Below are positions 33,896 to 44,736 of a DNA stretch of 64,000 nucleotides, one piece after another; positions within the stretch are counted from its first letter, which is position 1; each line of letters begins with the position of its first letter. Position numbers and translations under genes: made by a program. Below the pieces are notes generated by a model. That model was not told the origin of the DNA. It worked only from the letters and a program-made list of their open reading frames with translations, and made no database searches. Source of the stretch: Oscheius tipulae (Eukaryota; Nematoda; Chromadorea; Rhabditida; Rhabditidae). The DNA is taken from contig JASJZH010000003.1 in NCBI GenBank assembly GCA_037178975.1, forward strand, positions 2,728,001 to 2,792,000, in the 5' to 3' direction.

Positions 33896-36800
33896 CTAGA
33901 CGACATGGTTTGTGTCGACTGGAGCCGGTCGAGTCGAGCCGGGTCTCTCGGCCCGACGGAGAGGAACAGCTCGGGTACAGCTCTGAGCACGGGCTCGGAC
34001 CTAAAACTGCCATATTTTTTTGATTGACTACGATCAAGTACCTGGATGAGATTGACTATCTGACCCTGACTGGCTGGTCGAGCCGAAGAGTGACCGATCT
34101 GGCCGACGGAGACTATCCTTTCCGCTGAAATTGGAATCTGGCTTTCGGGAAAGACCTTTTCAGAGTATAGGGCTCGGAGTTTGTTAAGAAACTAGAAGAA
34201 AGAAGAGACACTCACTTCGATTGCTCGGTCCAGCCTGCTCAACCTCTGCCGGAGTGTTGACCGTCACCGGAAGCGTCTTCGAATGGACCGTCAGCGGGAC
34301 AATTGCAAAAGATTTGGCAGTCGATGAGCTCATGACCTGAACAAGAATCGATCAAAGAGTCTTCCAGTCAACTCACAAGCTGCGGCGAGGTAGTAGGAGC
34401 GTAGTGAAACTCGAGATCGGCCGGCCCACCCTGGTAGGGAAAAGCAGCCGACTCGGAGCCACTGCTTGGCGGTTCAGGTGATTCGGCATCGCGTGTACCA
34501 CCCTCCTCCAGACGACTTCCTTCATTACCCGTTAACTGAAAGCTACAATTCAAAAGGAGCAACGATCAAGAGCGACTGCTATGTCGTGGTCTAATGAACT
34601 CATTCTCAAAGCAGTGGCGAGAAATTGGATGAGAATGATCAATGACACTTCTCAGATTCAAAACGAAGACTGATGCCTCCAATTCATCTCTTCCCCCAGG
34701 GTTCCCGGTAAACAAAAACTCACATGATACCCGAAATGTTTGACTATGTCCGCTTTGCACATGGGACATGTCCGATGTTCTAGTAGCCACGGATCTATGC
34801 AGCTCTTGTGGTACACGTGTCTGAAAAGCGCTCATTGAGCCTAAATGGAGAGACAAAGAACTCACTTGCAAGGTAGTTCCCGAACCACATCTGCTATTTG
34901 ATATGGGTCTATACAGACCGCACAGTCCGTATCCAAGATGGCTTCGCCTGCTCGCAGAGTTCGCGTCTGGATCCGGGTTAGAGCTTTTCGTGCTGCATTG
35001 AAGAGCCTAGAGGATAAAGGATTGAAAGCTCAAGAGCAGCCCGAGAGATTAAACTTGACTTGTTTGAGCTTAACTGGCGCCATGGATCGCAAAACTTCAT
35101 TCTCACCTCCGCTGGAGCCTGTCCTTGGCGTGAGCGTATCGAAATCTTTGGACGTAGTAGAACACGAGCCAGGCCAACGAGATGACCATCAGAATGATGA
35201 AGGAGATTGAGACGAAGAGTACCGAGGTCTTCGAGAACGACCTCAAGGCATCATTTCCGGCACCTTCGAGCGTCATCATTTTGTCCTCCTAAAAACAGAA
35301 TACTGTCCTGCGGAGAACTCAAAACTTGCATCCAGAACGAAGCAGTTCCCTACGATTCCGGATCCGGAATCGCTGTACTGGAAGAAAGGAATGACGGATG
35401 GCTCTTTCAAGACCTCGCCCTTCTCCTTATTAGAGACGATCAAATGTCTGTGGGTGAGGTTCTGTAGACATGCAGTATCGCAGTTGTTGCATACCACGTA
35501 GCTTGGATCCTTCGGCTCTGAAACTTTGCTCTTTCAGGCCTCGAACAGGTTCGTAAAGATTTCTCCAATATCGGAAGGTTATAAATGGGAAATGAGCTTA
35601 TTATCGTAAATACTATCAAACTACGACCTCTACGCCAGAAACGAAATCATCAGACTCTGATCCATCCTCTTTAATTGGCTGGCATCATTTGAGGGAAGCC
35701 CCGATTCGAGAAACTCCAAGGACGCCAAACAAAATGGCTCATTGGGTGAGGAGAGGACGAAAACAAGACCAACCTGGTCCACAAATTTCGGGCCGTGGCC
35801 ATTGATTGAACTTCGGTCCCGGCGTCGGCCCTCCGTCGTAGGTGCCCTGTATCATCGAGTCGCCACATTTCATCTTCATCTTCTGAAAGTTAGAGACTTA
35901 GTTGGGTTCGAGAGTGGAAGTCTTTGTGTTACAAGAGTTCATTAGAGCGTTCAAAACCGTATCTAACTCAGAGAGGATAGAGTTGAAAGCACTATTGCAA
36001 TTCCTTTGTGTCTGTCCCTATTCTCAAAGGTCAGCTTAGTATTAGTGGAACACAACAAGTGGCAGAAAGTACAGTTGCAGATGTTCAATGACTACCATTT
36101 ATATGGCTGAGAGAGAGGACATAGTCAGAGAGCTGTATAGATCATCAGGCTCAAAGAGTTGTGTTCAAAAGAGCAAGAGAACAGCAAGGAACAACTGAGC
36201 TGACTACTAGGTATGTGTTTAAATACACATACTGGGCATGTGTAAGGGCCCCTATAGACATTGAGCACGGTTCATAAACTCCAATATTTGTCTGTGTGTG
36301 CGGAACATTACCCCTCCAATTCGTCTACTTTGCGCCTTGAAGCAGAGAGAAATCCAATCAGAGCCGACGCGCTCAAACGGGCCGGGGCCGAGACTAATTG
36401 CCGTGATTTGCGCTCCCCGTTCTGAGAAGGAACTTTCTGTGAGAGAAGAGAAGGAAGTAGCAGATGACTCATTCGATATATCAAAAATTGGTGCCTTCCT
36501 AGTTCATAATAGATGAGAGACGCCGCGTGACGTTAGCTGGACCCTTTTCCAAGGGAGAGAGAGAGCATATGTAAGTTCGATATATGCTGTTTCTTTCTCT
36601 ATGACACAAACAAGCCAAAGAACTCGAAAAGGAAGAGCAATTAAGCCCGAGAGTGATGCTGTTGACGGTCCCTCATTATGCTCATTCAGAAAAACGACTC
36701 AGAGCTCATTCGGAGAACCCAGAGAGAGAGAGAGAGGGGGGAAATATGTCATTGGCACAGACCGAAGTAAAAACCTCTTTTGTATTCACATTCAGCTACA

Positions 36801-38142
36801 AATTATAAGGAAAAAGTGGCCGATGGCTGAGAATACGTATCCGTACGTACCAGTTAGCATTTACAACGAAATGTTAGGGCCGATGTTTTGCAGAACAGGT
36901 ACACGAACTACAACTGCTTCACATTTAAGGATAAACTTTCGAGCTTAGCTATAATACAAGTATCGTTTCTGCTTTCGTGTTTCCCTCAATCCAGCCAACT
37001 AAACCAAATTATCTACATCTCAATCAGGATCATCTTCCTCTGCCCTGATGTCAATATTCATAGTTCGGGCGACAAGAAAACTTCCTGCTTCGGCAAGGGC
37101 TTAATTAAGTCGACTCGTTACAGTCATTATGCTAATTAGGAGGGGCGAGAGAGGCAAATATTGACACGACACTTGATTAAGAGCGCAATTGAGACAGATA
37201 GTCCGGAGGAGGTCAGGAATCTTCAGATTCTTTTTCAATCTGCGGCAAGTAAACAGCCATGAATAAACAAACATTCGTTTCGGTCAGGTGTTATAAAATG
37301 GCAGCTTTGGAGCGTCACTCTCCTCGCTCAAGAAGGAGAAAAATGGTTTGAGAATCGAGAATACGAAAACAGGATAAGCGAGGAGCAAAAAGTATTCCAG
37401 GCTGTTCTTTTAGTGACTACGTAGAGAGGACTCAAACTAGGTATCGCAGCAAAACTGTCATTTGAGAGCTTATTCATAGCATCTTCTACAAACTTGTAGA
37501 AAAGATCAAAAACTATAAGTTTGCAGAACATCTAGAGACCAGAAAATGATATCTTGGTCCGTAAAGTGGTGGTCAAGCAGCGAGCTCCTGAGATTTGATT
37601 TTGTGGCGATTGTTTCGGGCTCAGAAACTGATTTTTTCAGGCTATCGACTGTTCCGAAAAGATGTAGCAAATGATTGAAACTACAACTTTTGAGAACATC
37701 AGAAAACTGGAAAGCTCAGCCTTCCGCTCAATAATGGTAGTGGAAGTGATCGGATCGAAAATGGCCGTTCTAGCTCTTGGAAATGACTTTAATAGGGACC
37801 AATAGTAATTTTTTGGACCCTCAAAAGAGGACCTCAATATAATGGACGGAGCCATGTTTATGGGTTCGGAGCCAGCCGTAATTTCAAGGGGTTTTCGGAG
37901 CCAGGAACGGGAAGAATGTGACATATACAATCAGTTCTTCAAAACTTCTTGGACAAATGACTCCCTCCCTCCCACAACAGCTGTCCGTCATCTGGACCAC
38001 ATATGCTTTCCTCAGAAAAGTGAATCCCCGATGGATTACGAATAAGAAAACATACCCCCGTCGAGGCATAAACCTGGTTGCCGATGACGACGTCGATGAG
38101 GTAGAAAAGTAGGAGCCACAGCGGAGCAGCCGTAGGCGACAT
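33896..38142 (-). CDS. Goliath-family transmembrane RING-H2 E3 ligase
   Basis: The first exon (from 38142) encodes a signal peptide, [21 protein letters not shown] ~2.2 kb intron follows, then lumenal exons ([35 protein letters not shown]) in the place of the protease-associated domain. Next is a membrane span ([20 protein letters not shown]) followed by [16 protein letters not shown], a Goliath hallmark. The RING-H2 reads [37 protein letters not shown]. The C-terminal tail is disordered and ends VDTNHVV at 33896. Goliath/RNF13 types ubiquitinate cargo on endosomes. Family call is firm; the lumenal exon chain is approximate. Confidence 0.85.
35353..35372. repeat. 20-bp perfect palindrome in a coding exon
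   Basis: CGATTCCGGATCCGGAATCG equals its own reverse complement. It encodes part of the lumenal region (DSGSGI) of the Goliath-type protein. Confidence 0.8.
35884..38062. other. Long first intron of the Goliath-type gene
   Basis: About 2.2 kb in a gene set where introns are usually ~40 nt. It holds a GA-rich tract (about 36720-36736), a short inverted repeat GTATGTGT/ACACATAC near 36211-36233, and two copies of a dispersed repeat (about 37484-37565 and 37672-37715). It may carry enhancers. Confidence 0.5.
37484..37565. repeat. Dispersed repeat, copy a
   Basis: Reads ttctacaaacttgtagaaaa, then aactataagtttgcagaaca. Similar wording occurs near 37672, 40137, 52650 and 61205, so this is a diverged interspersed repeat. 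Confidence 0.5.
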
Positions 38143-38487
38143 GGCGGCAACTGAAAACTGATCGATAGGCTAGCAGCATAAGCATCAGCTGGTCGTCGGG
38201 CAGAGAGAGAAAGAGGCGGAACGCCCACGGGAAGAATCTGGGCAATAGGGAAATGGCTTATTTGGTTGGGGTTCGGTCAAGGAAGTTGCGCATCTTCCGG
38301 GCTCCAGGAGATCGAGGTCAAGGACTAAATTATAAAGAGTCTCTTTCACTGTAGTGGGGTAGAATATATACCGTCCTGTCCCTCTGTTCTCAATTCCCTG
38401 TACTCATAGCAATTCGGTGGTGATCAACCTTTTCGGTACTTGTTCAGAAGCCCCGCATTTCTCTCATCTCTTGTAAGCCGAGCCCTG
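38143..38487. other. Goliath upstream region
   Basis: 345 bp between the Goliath start and the left serpin arm. No coding signal; contains the Goliath promoter. Confidence 0.4.
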
Positions 38488-38796
38488 ATGTCTTCTATAA
38501 CAGTCACCGAGGTCGACTTCGCCCTGGGCTTTCTGGAGCAGCTGGATCAGGAAAAGACGGCCATCTTCAGCCCGTTCTCCGTCATCGTGGCCCTTTGCAG
38601 TCTCGCCGGAACCAACGAAGAAGAAGATTGGCAAGATTCTTCTCGGCAGAACTACTGATCGTCAGTTCGTCAAGCACTACAGCAATCTGGTCAAGGAACT
38701 GGACAAGAGTGACGACGTCCATCTCACCAAAGCCTACTGGGCTCACATGTTCCCAGCATGTGCTACAAAGAAGAGACTTCAAAATGGGTGTCATGG
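38488..38796 (+). pseudogene. Serpin 5' fragment (inverted duplicate, left arm)
   Basis: On the plus strand this reads MSSITVTEVDFALGFLEQL, then KTAIFSPFSVIVALCSLAG, then, after a frame shift, KKIGKILLGRTTDRQFVKHY and AYWAHMFPACATKKR. It is the same N-terminal serpin segment as in the minus-strand copy at 39198-39499, with about 90% DNA identity by eye. It lacks everything after helix D or so and joins the other copy at its hinge region. It cannot encode an inhibitor. Confidence 0.8.
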
Positions 38797-38799
38797 TTT

Positions 38800-39499
38800 C
38801 GTTTCGTTGACTTCGATTATGGCCTTCTGGACGACTTTCTGGAGCTCGATTCCTCGGAGATTCCGTTCAGATTGCACTTTCCTTGGAAGAAGTCCCCGAG
38901 TCCCTGCTTCGTCAGCATTTCCTCCCGCTGCAGGTTGCTCTCGCTTTAGAACTTGGGTATCGTCAGCTGGATCATCTTCTTGTTGGCCCGTCCGAGCAGT
39001 CCGATCAGCATCTTGTTGTCGAGATTGTGGCGGAAGGCGGCAAATCGGCCCTCATCCGGAAGGACGAGGTAGAAGTTGAAGCTCTTGTTGCCATAGAAGG
39101 GCAGTTCCACGATCTGAGCGTCATTGATTGGTCTTGTAGTAGGGACACCTGAGCTCGTAACTCATGAAGTACATCTTGTTGCTGACACCCTGTCTCACTT
39201 TGAAGTCTCTCTTCTTTGTAGCACACGTTGGGAACATGTGAGCCCAGTAGGCTTTGGTGAGATGGACGGCGTCGCTCTTGTCCAGTTCCTTGAGATTGCT
39301 GTAGTGCTTGACGAACTGACGATCAGTAGTTCTGCCGAGAAGAATCTTGCCAATCTTCTTCTTTGTCGGCTCCGGCGTAGAGACTGCAAAGGGCCACGAT
39401 GACGGAGAACGGGCTGAAGATAGCCGTCTTTTCCTCATGCAGCTGCTTCAGAAGGCCCAGGGAGAATTTTACCTCGGTGACTGCTATAGAAGACATCAT
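38800..39499 (-). pseudogene. Broken serpin (right arm plus central region)
   Basis: From 39499 the minus strand gives MMSSIAVTEVKFSLGLLKQL and FSPFSVIVALCSLYAGADKE, shifts frame, goes on KKIGKILLGRTTDRQFVKHY, shifts again, then IVELPFYGNKSFNFYLVLPD and LIGLLGRANKKMIQLTIPKF. An in-frame TAA follows, then SNLQREEMLTKQGLGDFF, NGISEE, and after another shift QKVVQKAIIEVNE. That is the conserved serpin hinge; the reactive loop and C-terminus are missing. Some frame changes might be introns, but the stop and the truncation point to a pseudogene. Confidence 0.8.
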
Positions 39500-40136
39500 T
39501 GAAGCTGTAGATCCGGCGATACTGACTGTCTTCTGCACTCAGAAGTAGAAGATTCTCGGAATGAACAAGTAAAAATGCGAAAAGGTCACTGGAGAGGATT
39601 GCTTCCGAACACGAGTCCAGATAGGAAAGGAAGAGTGTCCCAAGTGTCCTTATCCGACTCGTTATGGGCTACGCTCTTCTCTGATCTTTTCCCTTATTCC
39701 CCTTTGAATAATCCTCAACGCGTCAGACCTCCCGCCCAACTGGACTGATATTTTGCCTCGGCCGGTCATAATAGCGCTAATCTGTGAACAAGCCGTGATC
39801 TCACTGGGCTCGCCTTTTTGCTGAGCCGCGATTTCGATTTGAGGTAAACAAGGCGGAAAGTATGCGAGAATATTGCCGTCTAGGGAGGCAGCTGATAACC
39901 ACGCGATTCTCTGATTGCATACAAAATGATGCTAATGGGGGAATACAGAAAAAAAATCTATCGTTGTTGTTTCCTTAGGGGAAATCAGAACCTTTCGGGT
40001 ACGAGATTTGCATCACAGTATATCCTACACTGCTCTAGACGAGACCAACGGGTACAGGTTGACTGACCCCTAGAAGTCTGCGGCATCTGACTACCTTTTC
40101 GGGTGAACTAAAGCACTTTCAAACTTAGCGCTGTTA

Positions 40137-40210
40137 TGCATCGTTGTACAGTAGATCGAAAACTATAACTTCACAGAACAATGCAAAACTCGAAAGTACT
40201 TTGGTCTCTG
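40137..40210. repeat. Dispersed repeat, copy c
   Basis: gtagatcgaaaactataact, then tcacagaacaatgcaaaac. Related to the copies at 37484 and 52650. Confidence 0.4.
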
Positions 40211-42965
40211 CACGAAAATGTAGTCAGAAGTCGCGGACTTCCAGTTTTTAGTATGAAGTAAAGAGACTTGGAACTTTGTCAGTTTATTAACTATACATAT
40301 ACCTTCCCCGTTAAGTCAAGGGATTGAAAACAAGGAAAACAGTGACCACAGGTCTGAAAGAAGAAGCGGCTATGAGTAATTGCAGCATATTTTGGATGCG
40401 GAAGCATCGGAATTATTCAGCGTGTTTATGACAAGGGGGGCGTCAAAATCGAGAGGTGTGTGGAACGGTGTTTGTGTTAATCAATGGCGGCTTCGAGGCC
40501 TGAAAAAGCCTCGATAATATCTGTCTAGGAACCCCGGTCGGAGGCGACAAAAAGATGTCGACAGCTTCTTCTACTGACCAATTCGCCCCGGCTGTTAATC
40601 ACTCAGAATTCGAAGGAGACGGTCAAAGAACGAACATCTCACGAATAATTAGACTCGTTGGAGGAGGAGGGGATTGTTAGCCTCGATAATAAGTGAACTC
40701 GGTGATTGGATAAAGGGAGGAAAGGATCGACTATGTGCGAAAACTGAGAACTCTCTCGCCTAATGAAGCTGTGAATCAAGAGAGCAAAGCTACTGAACCT
40801 GGATTTGTGACCTCAATCGAGGATACAATGAAGTCACAAATATCTTGTTTTGGGATAATCGAGCCTCAAAAAAGAAAGAGGATCTCATACGATCAAGAGA
40901 GCATCACGGGACATTGAAGAGCACTTCGGAAGTTGATTTTTCATGTACAAGGCTCAAAACGTCCTGGCTCAGTCCGTCTGTTTGGGATCACCGAGATTTG
41001 TAATTTTGCCAGAATGACAATGGCTGTCCAAATTAATGTTATAGATGAACCTACATTACAAAGAGTGACCATGCATTCGGTGACCAGGCCGCCTGGAAGT
41101 AGTGGGAAGGCCTATCGTTGCAAGGGTGAAAAGAGAGACAGGTAGATAAAGACAGCATGAGCATAGGACAAGATAACTGTTCGTTATAAAAATACTAAAA
41201 AAAGGTCAGCTCTACAGTAATCACTGGATCATCAGCCGCTCAACGTCTGCAAAAATATAATATATCCGGAAGGGATCGGCGTCTGTGCCCTTCCCGCCCC
41301 GGATAAGGTTGCCCGAAATGTCTGGGAAAGAACGGAAGGAAGTCCCGAAGAATTGACGTCGCAATCTTTGCCCCCAAATTGTGTCTCGTCTAATGCGGGA
41401 GAGAGGGCGAAAATTGGTGGTTGTTTGACTCAAATTGTGGTCAAGAATCTGTGGGGGCCGTAATCCTCTCTCGCGAGTTTTGGCGCGTCATCTCGTGAAT
41501 TTTGGACAAGGAGGAAGCCGCATCTAAATTTTTGGAAACCTTTCCGGAATCGGTGGACGGACCGAGTACGAACATGATTCGCGGAAAGAAACAGCTGTGA
41601 GTCACGACGACAACAACTTTTCGTAGTATGATTTGGAGAAAAGGGCATGGATTGTAAAGAACAGAACTATTCAGTATTGACAGGAAGTCATACGCGGAAT
41701 GGAAATGAGCTCCCATTGACAGTCTTACAGGGGAAAAGAAGAGATGATTAGATTCTTTTCGAGAGCACGGAGGGCAAGAAATCTCCTGCACACATTAGTC
41801 CCGACCAAACTTGACCTTCCTCCAGCCTCTTTTGGTCGCAGCAGGTGTTCCCCTTAGACTGAATGAGGCTACAAGTTCAAGGCTTTTCCCTGTTTTTTTT
41901 TTTCAGATTTTCAAGTTGATCAAGAGGCCCAGCTGTGGTGACTTTGAAGTGACCATCCCGGTAAGGACATATTCAGTAGAGTCCAAAAAACGTTTGGCTA
42001 GGACGTAGACACAGTTCTCTACAGTGCTTGTATGGGTCTCGAGGAAAGTTAGTGAGAGTTAAAGAACCGGAGAGAAAAGTTAATATAATAGAACCGGTAA
42101 GAAGCTGAGACGAGAAAAATGAGTTTCCCAAGAGTGCTTCGTTTGGAATTGTCTTTGGGAACGAAGACTCTACAGGCAGAAGAATATAATGATTCAATTT
42201 TCCGACAGTGCTTTCCAAAGTAGACGTTCCGAACAATTGACTACCAGTTGATGGCAGCTTATTTGGACGGACAAGGACACCGGAGAAGGGTCGAGGTGTT
42301 CTTTTCCATTCAAAGAGAAGAGGAAGTGAATTGCAAGCATAGGCAGGAGAGAGACATTGAAATGCCGGAAACAACTGACCACAACCAGTCAATGGTCAGT
42401 CACGCTCGATTTTCAATTTGGAGCGCGACCTGTCAGCCACCTAGCACCTGCTACTGGTTGCCATCTGTGCTTGATGAAGAGGGGGGAGAGCTTAGATTTC
42501 TTGACGTCATGTTTCGTGGGAACGTCTCCGACTCCCGAAAGAAAAACCTTTGAATAAAAATAAAGAATTGAGAAAGAGAGGAAGAGATCTGCCTGACGCT
42601 TCGAGGAAATCCGCTCACTCTCCAGCTGTGAGCGACATATACCAGTTATTGAAATGAGGCACGACGGTTCCACTCTCGAGGAAATGCAAATGTTTCAAAG
42701 GTGGGGAAACAGATGTTCTTTTACCAGGAAATACTGTCCAATAGACTCTCTATTCTCCTTTTTATGACAGGACGAAACGACCCCTCAAATGTACGGACTG
42801 TAATACAATAAAGTGCGGCGGAAAAGAATCCCCTCACTCGCCTAATGATGCTAGTCGAATTTCAACCACCTGTTTATCCTAATTAGAGTCACGGGGAGGG
42901 TACACAAATAGTATGTGGGAGTAGAAACAAGAAGTTTAATCCTGTTAGGGACAGCACCGGGAGTT

Positions 42966-42997
42966 TCTATACAGTTCTTCGAATGGAACTGTATAGA
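42966..42997. repeat. Perfect 12-bp stem hairpin
   Basis: TCTATACAGTTC, loop ttcgaatg, GAACTGTATAGA, within the gene-poor stretch. Confidence 0.8.
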
Positions 42998-44736
42998 GGA
43001 CAAGGTTGGGAACAAGCGAACAGTGGAGAAGTTCACATCAACTGGATGAAGAATGGAATGTTGCGGGCAACAGTCTATTTCAGAAGCTCACTGTCTCTCT
43101 CTGTGGATCCGAAGTTGTCTGACATATTGTAGAGAGTACAGGGTCATGGGGGGAAGGAGATTAGTGTCTGACATGAAAAAGGTTGCTAAGAAAAGAGTAG
43201 GGTGATGGCTAAGCTTGCCATACAAACTGGGAAAGAAGTGACACGGATTGTTAGAGAGATAAGGGTCAAGGCGTAAGAGTCAGAACACAATATCATGGTT
43301 TGTTCTTCATAAGAAAAGGTCGCTACCGTATCCTGATTGATTTTGTGACGGGACCCACATTCAAGCCAAATGAAATCAGTCATTTAACCAAAACTTGACT
43401 GAATATCCAATATTTGCGTACTAAACTGAAGCAAATGAGTCTCGCCAGGAAATCAAATGGGGTTCGTTAGCGACCTCTTAAGCTACTGACAGTAGGCATC
43501 ATAATAAGGGACTAGGGGCGAGGACTTGAAAAAGTTCTTTTAACATCCGTTCGACTATACGGCGGAAGTGGCGTGAAGAGGGGGATATGAGGGAGGACGC
43601 TGTTAAATGTTGGCGCCGGCTATTAGCTGTGCTCATAATGAGTACATCTTCTCGATGTAAACATCGCCTGTAAAGTCGAGACATTGTTCTACATGGGCTT
43701 CTCTCGAAAAAAGGACGGTGCTATAAAAAGAGAAGATACAAGTTCCGATCTGTTTACCTCGAGGTGTCGCCTAATTGACCAGGCAACAAGCAACGGAACG
43801 AGTGAGGAGATTATGGCACTGGGGTCCTTGAATGACCGCCAGGACTGTGAGAGAGTAATGGAAATTAAAACAGGTCGACACGCCAATTGTGGTAGAGGAC
43901 TGAAGTAATTGGCACTTTCCTAGGGCTTTTTTGTGTACCACGGTTAGGATTTCAGGGAAGTAGAGACAGATCGGGTGGTCCAGCTGCCACTTCCTCCAAA
44001 CGAGGTGTTCCAGCCGGCCAAAAAACCGTTCTCGGTGCGTATAATTGCCCAGAGGAAACGTGCAATTTCGAAAGACGAGGCTGTTTTTCTGCCTATACCT
44101 GTAGGGAGGAGGGTAGTAGTCTGAATTACGAACATAGTTGAGAAGGAGTGTGTCGGAGACTGAAATAATTGAGGCGGAGAGACGGTCCTCTTCGCCTCCA
44201 CCTGACCTCAAATGGGAGACACTAATCTACCGGCGGGCGGACACGATTCTCCGTCAGTAAATAATCTCCTAATTCCGGGTACAAAGATGAGTGACACTTC
44301 AAAAGTTAGGAACATGACTGTAGTGTAATTTCAGCGGAAAAGTATCGCATACCCAAGGTTCGAACGTGCGCATCAACTCTTTGCCATAGACGTTTCAAAA
44401 AACAGTTGCGTATCAGACTACGGGCTAAAATTGGTGCGAAACATTGACGTTTTCAGATATACGGTACTTTAGCACATCCCCTGAGAACAATACAAGTCCA
44501 CTGTTTAATAATCCTAGCTTGGAAGTCTGTAAATATCTCGCCGAAGAGACCCTATTTCACTCCACTCTTCTTACATCCTATCCCCTGGCCAGAACCAGAG
44601 CCTACATCCTAGTACATTCAACATTTCAGACCTGTATGGGTCAGGATCACTGAAAGAGTTTATTTGTACGAGGGAGAAATTTACAAAATGTGAAAACTCG
44701 TGAATACCCGTAATTTGGAAGAAAGACTGTTCCTGG

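Larger units (their letters stand above)
39500..44736. other. Gene-poor 5.2-kb stretch
   Basis: No protein family, tRNA or convincing spliced gene was found on either strand. It holds purine-rich tracts, a dispersed-repeat copy (about 40137-40210) and a perfect hairpin (42966-42997). Its size is exceptional here, since genes elsewhere lie within a few hundred bp. It may be regulatory DNA, a non-coding RNA locus or a decayed gene region. Confidence 0.5.

Noticed and set aside
41973-42392. 139-codon minus-strand open frame in the gene-poor region
   Set aside because: No domain, no splice structure and irregular composition; likely chance.
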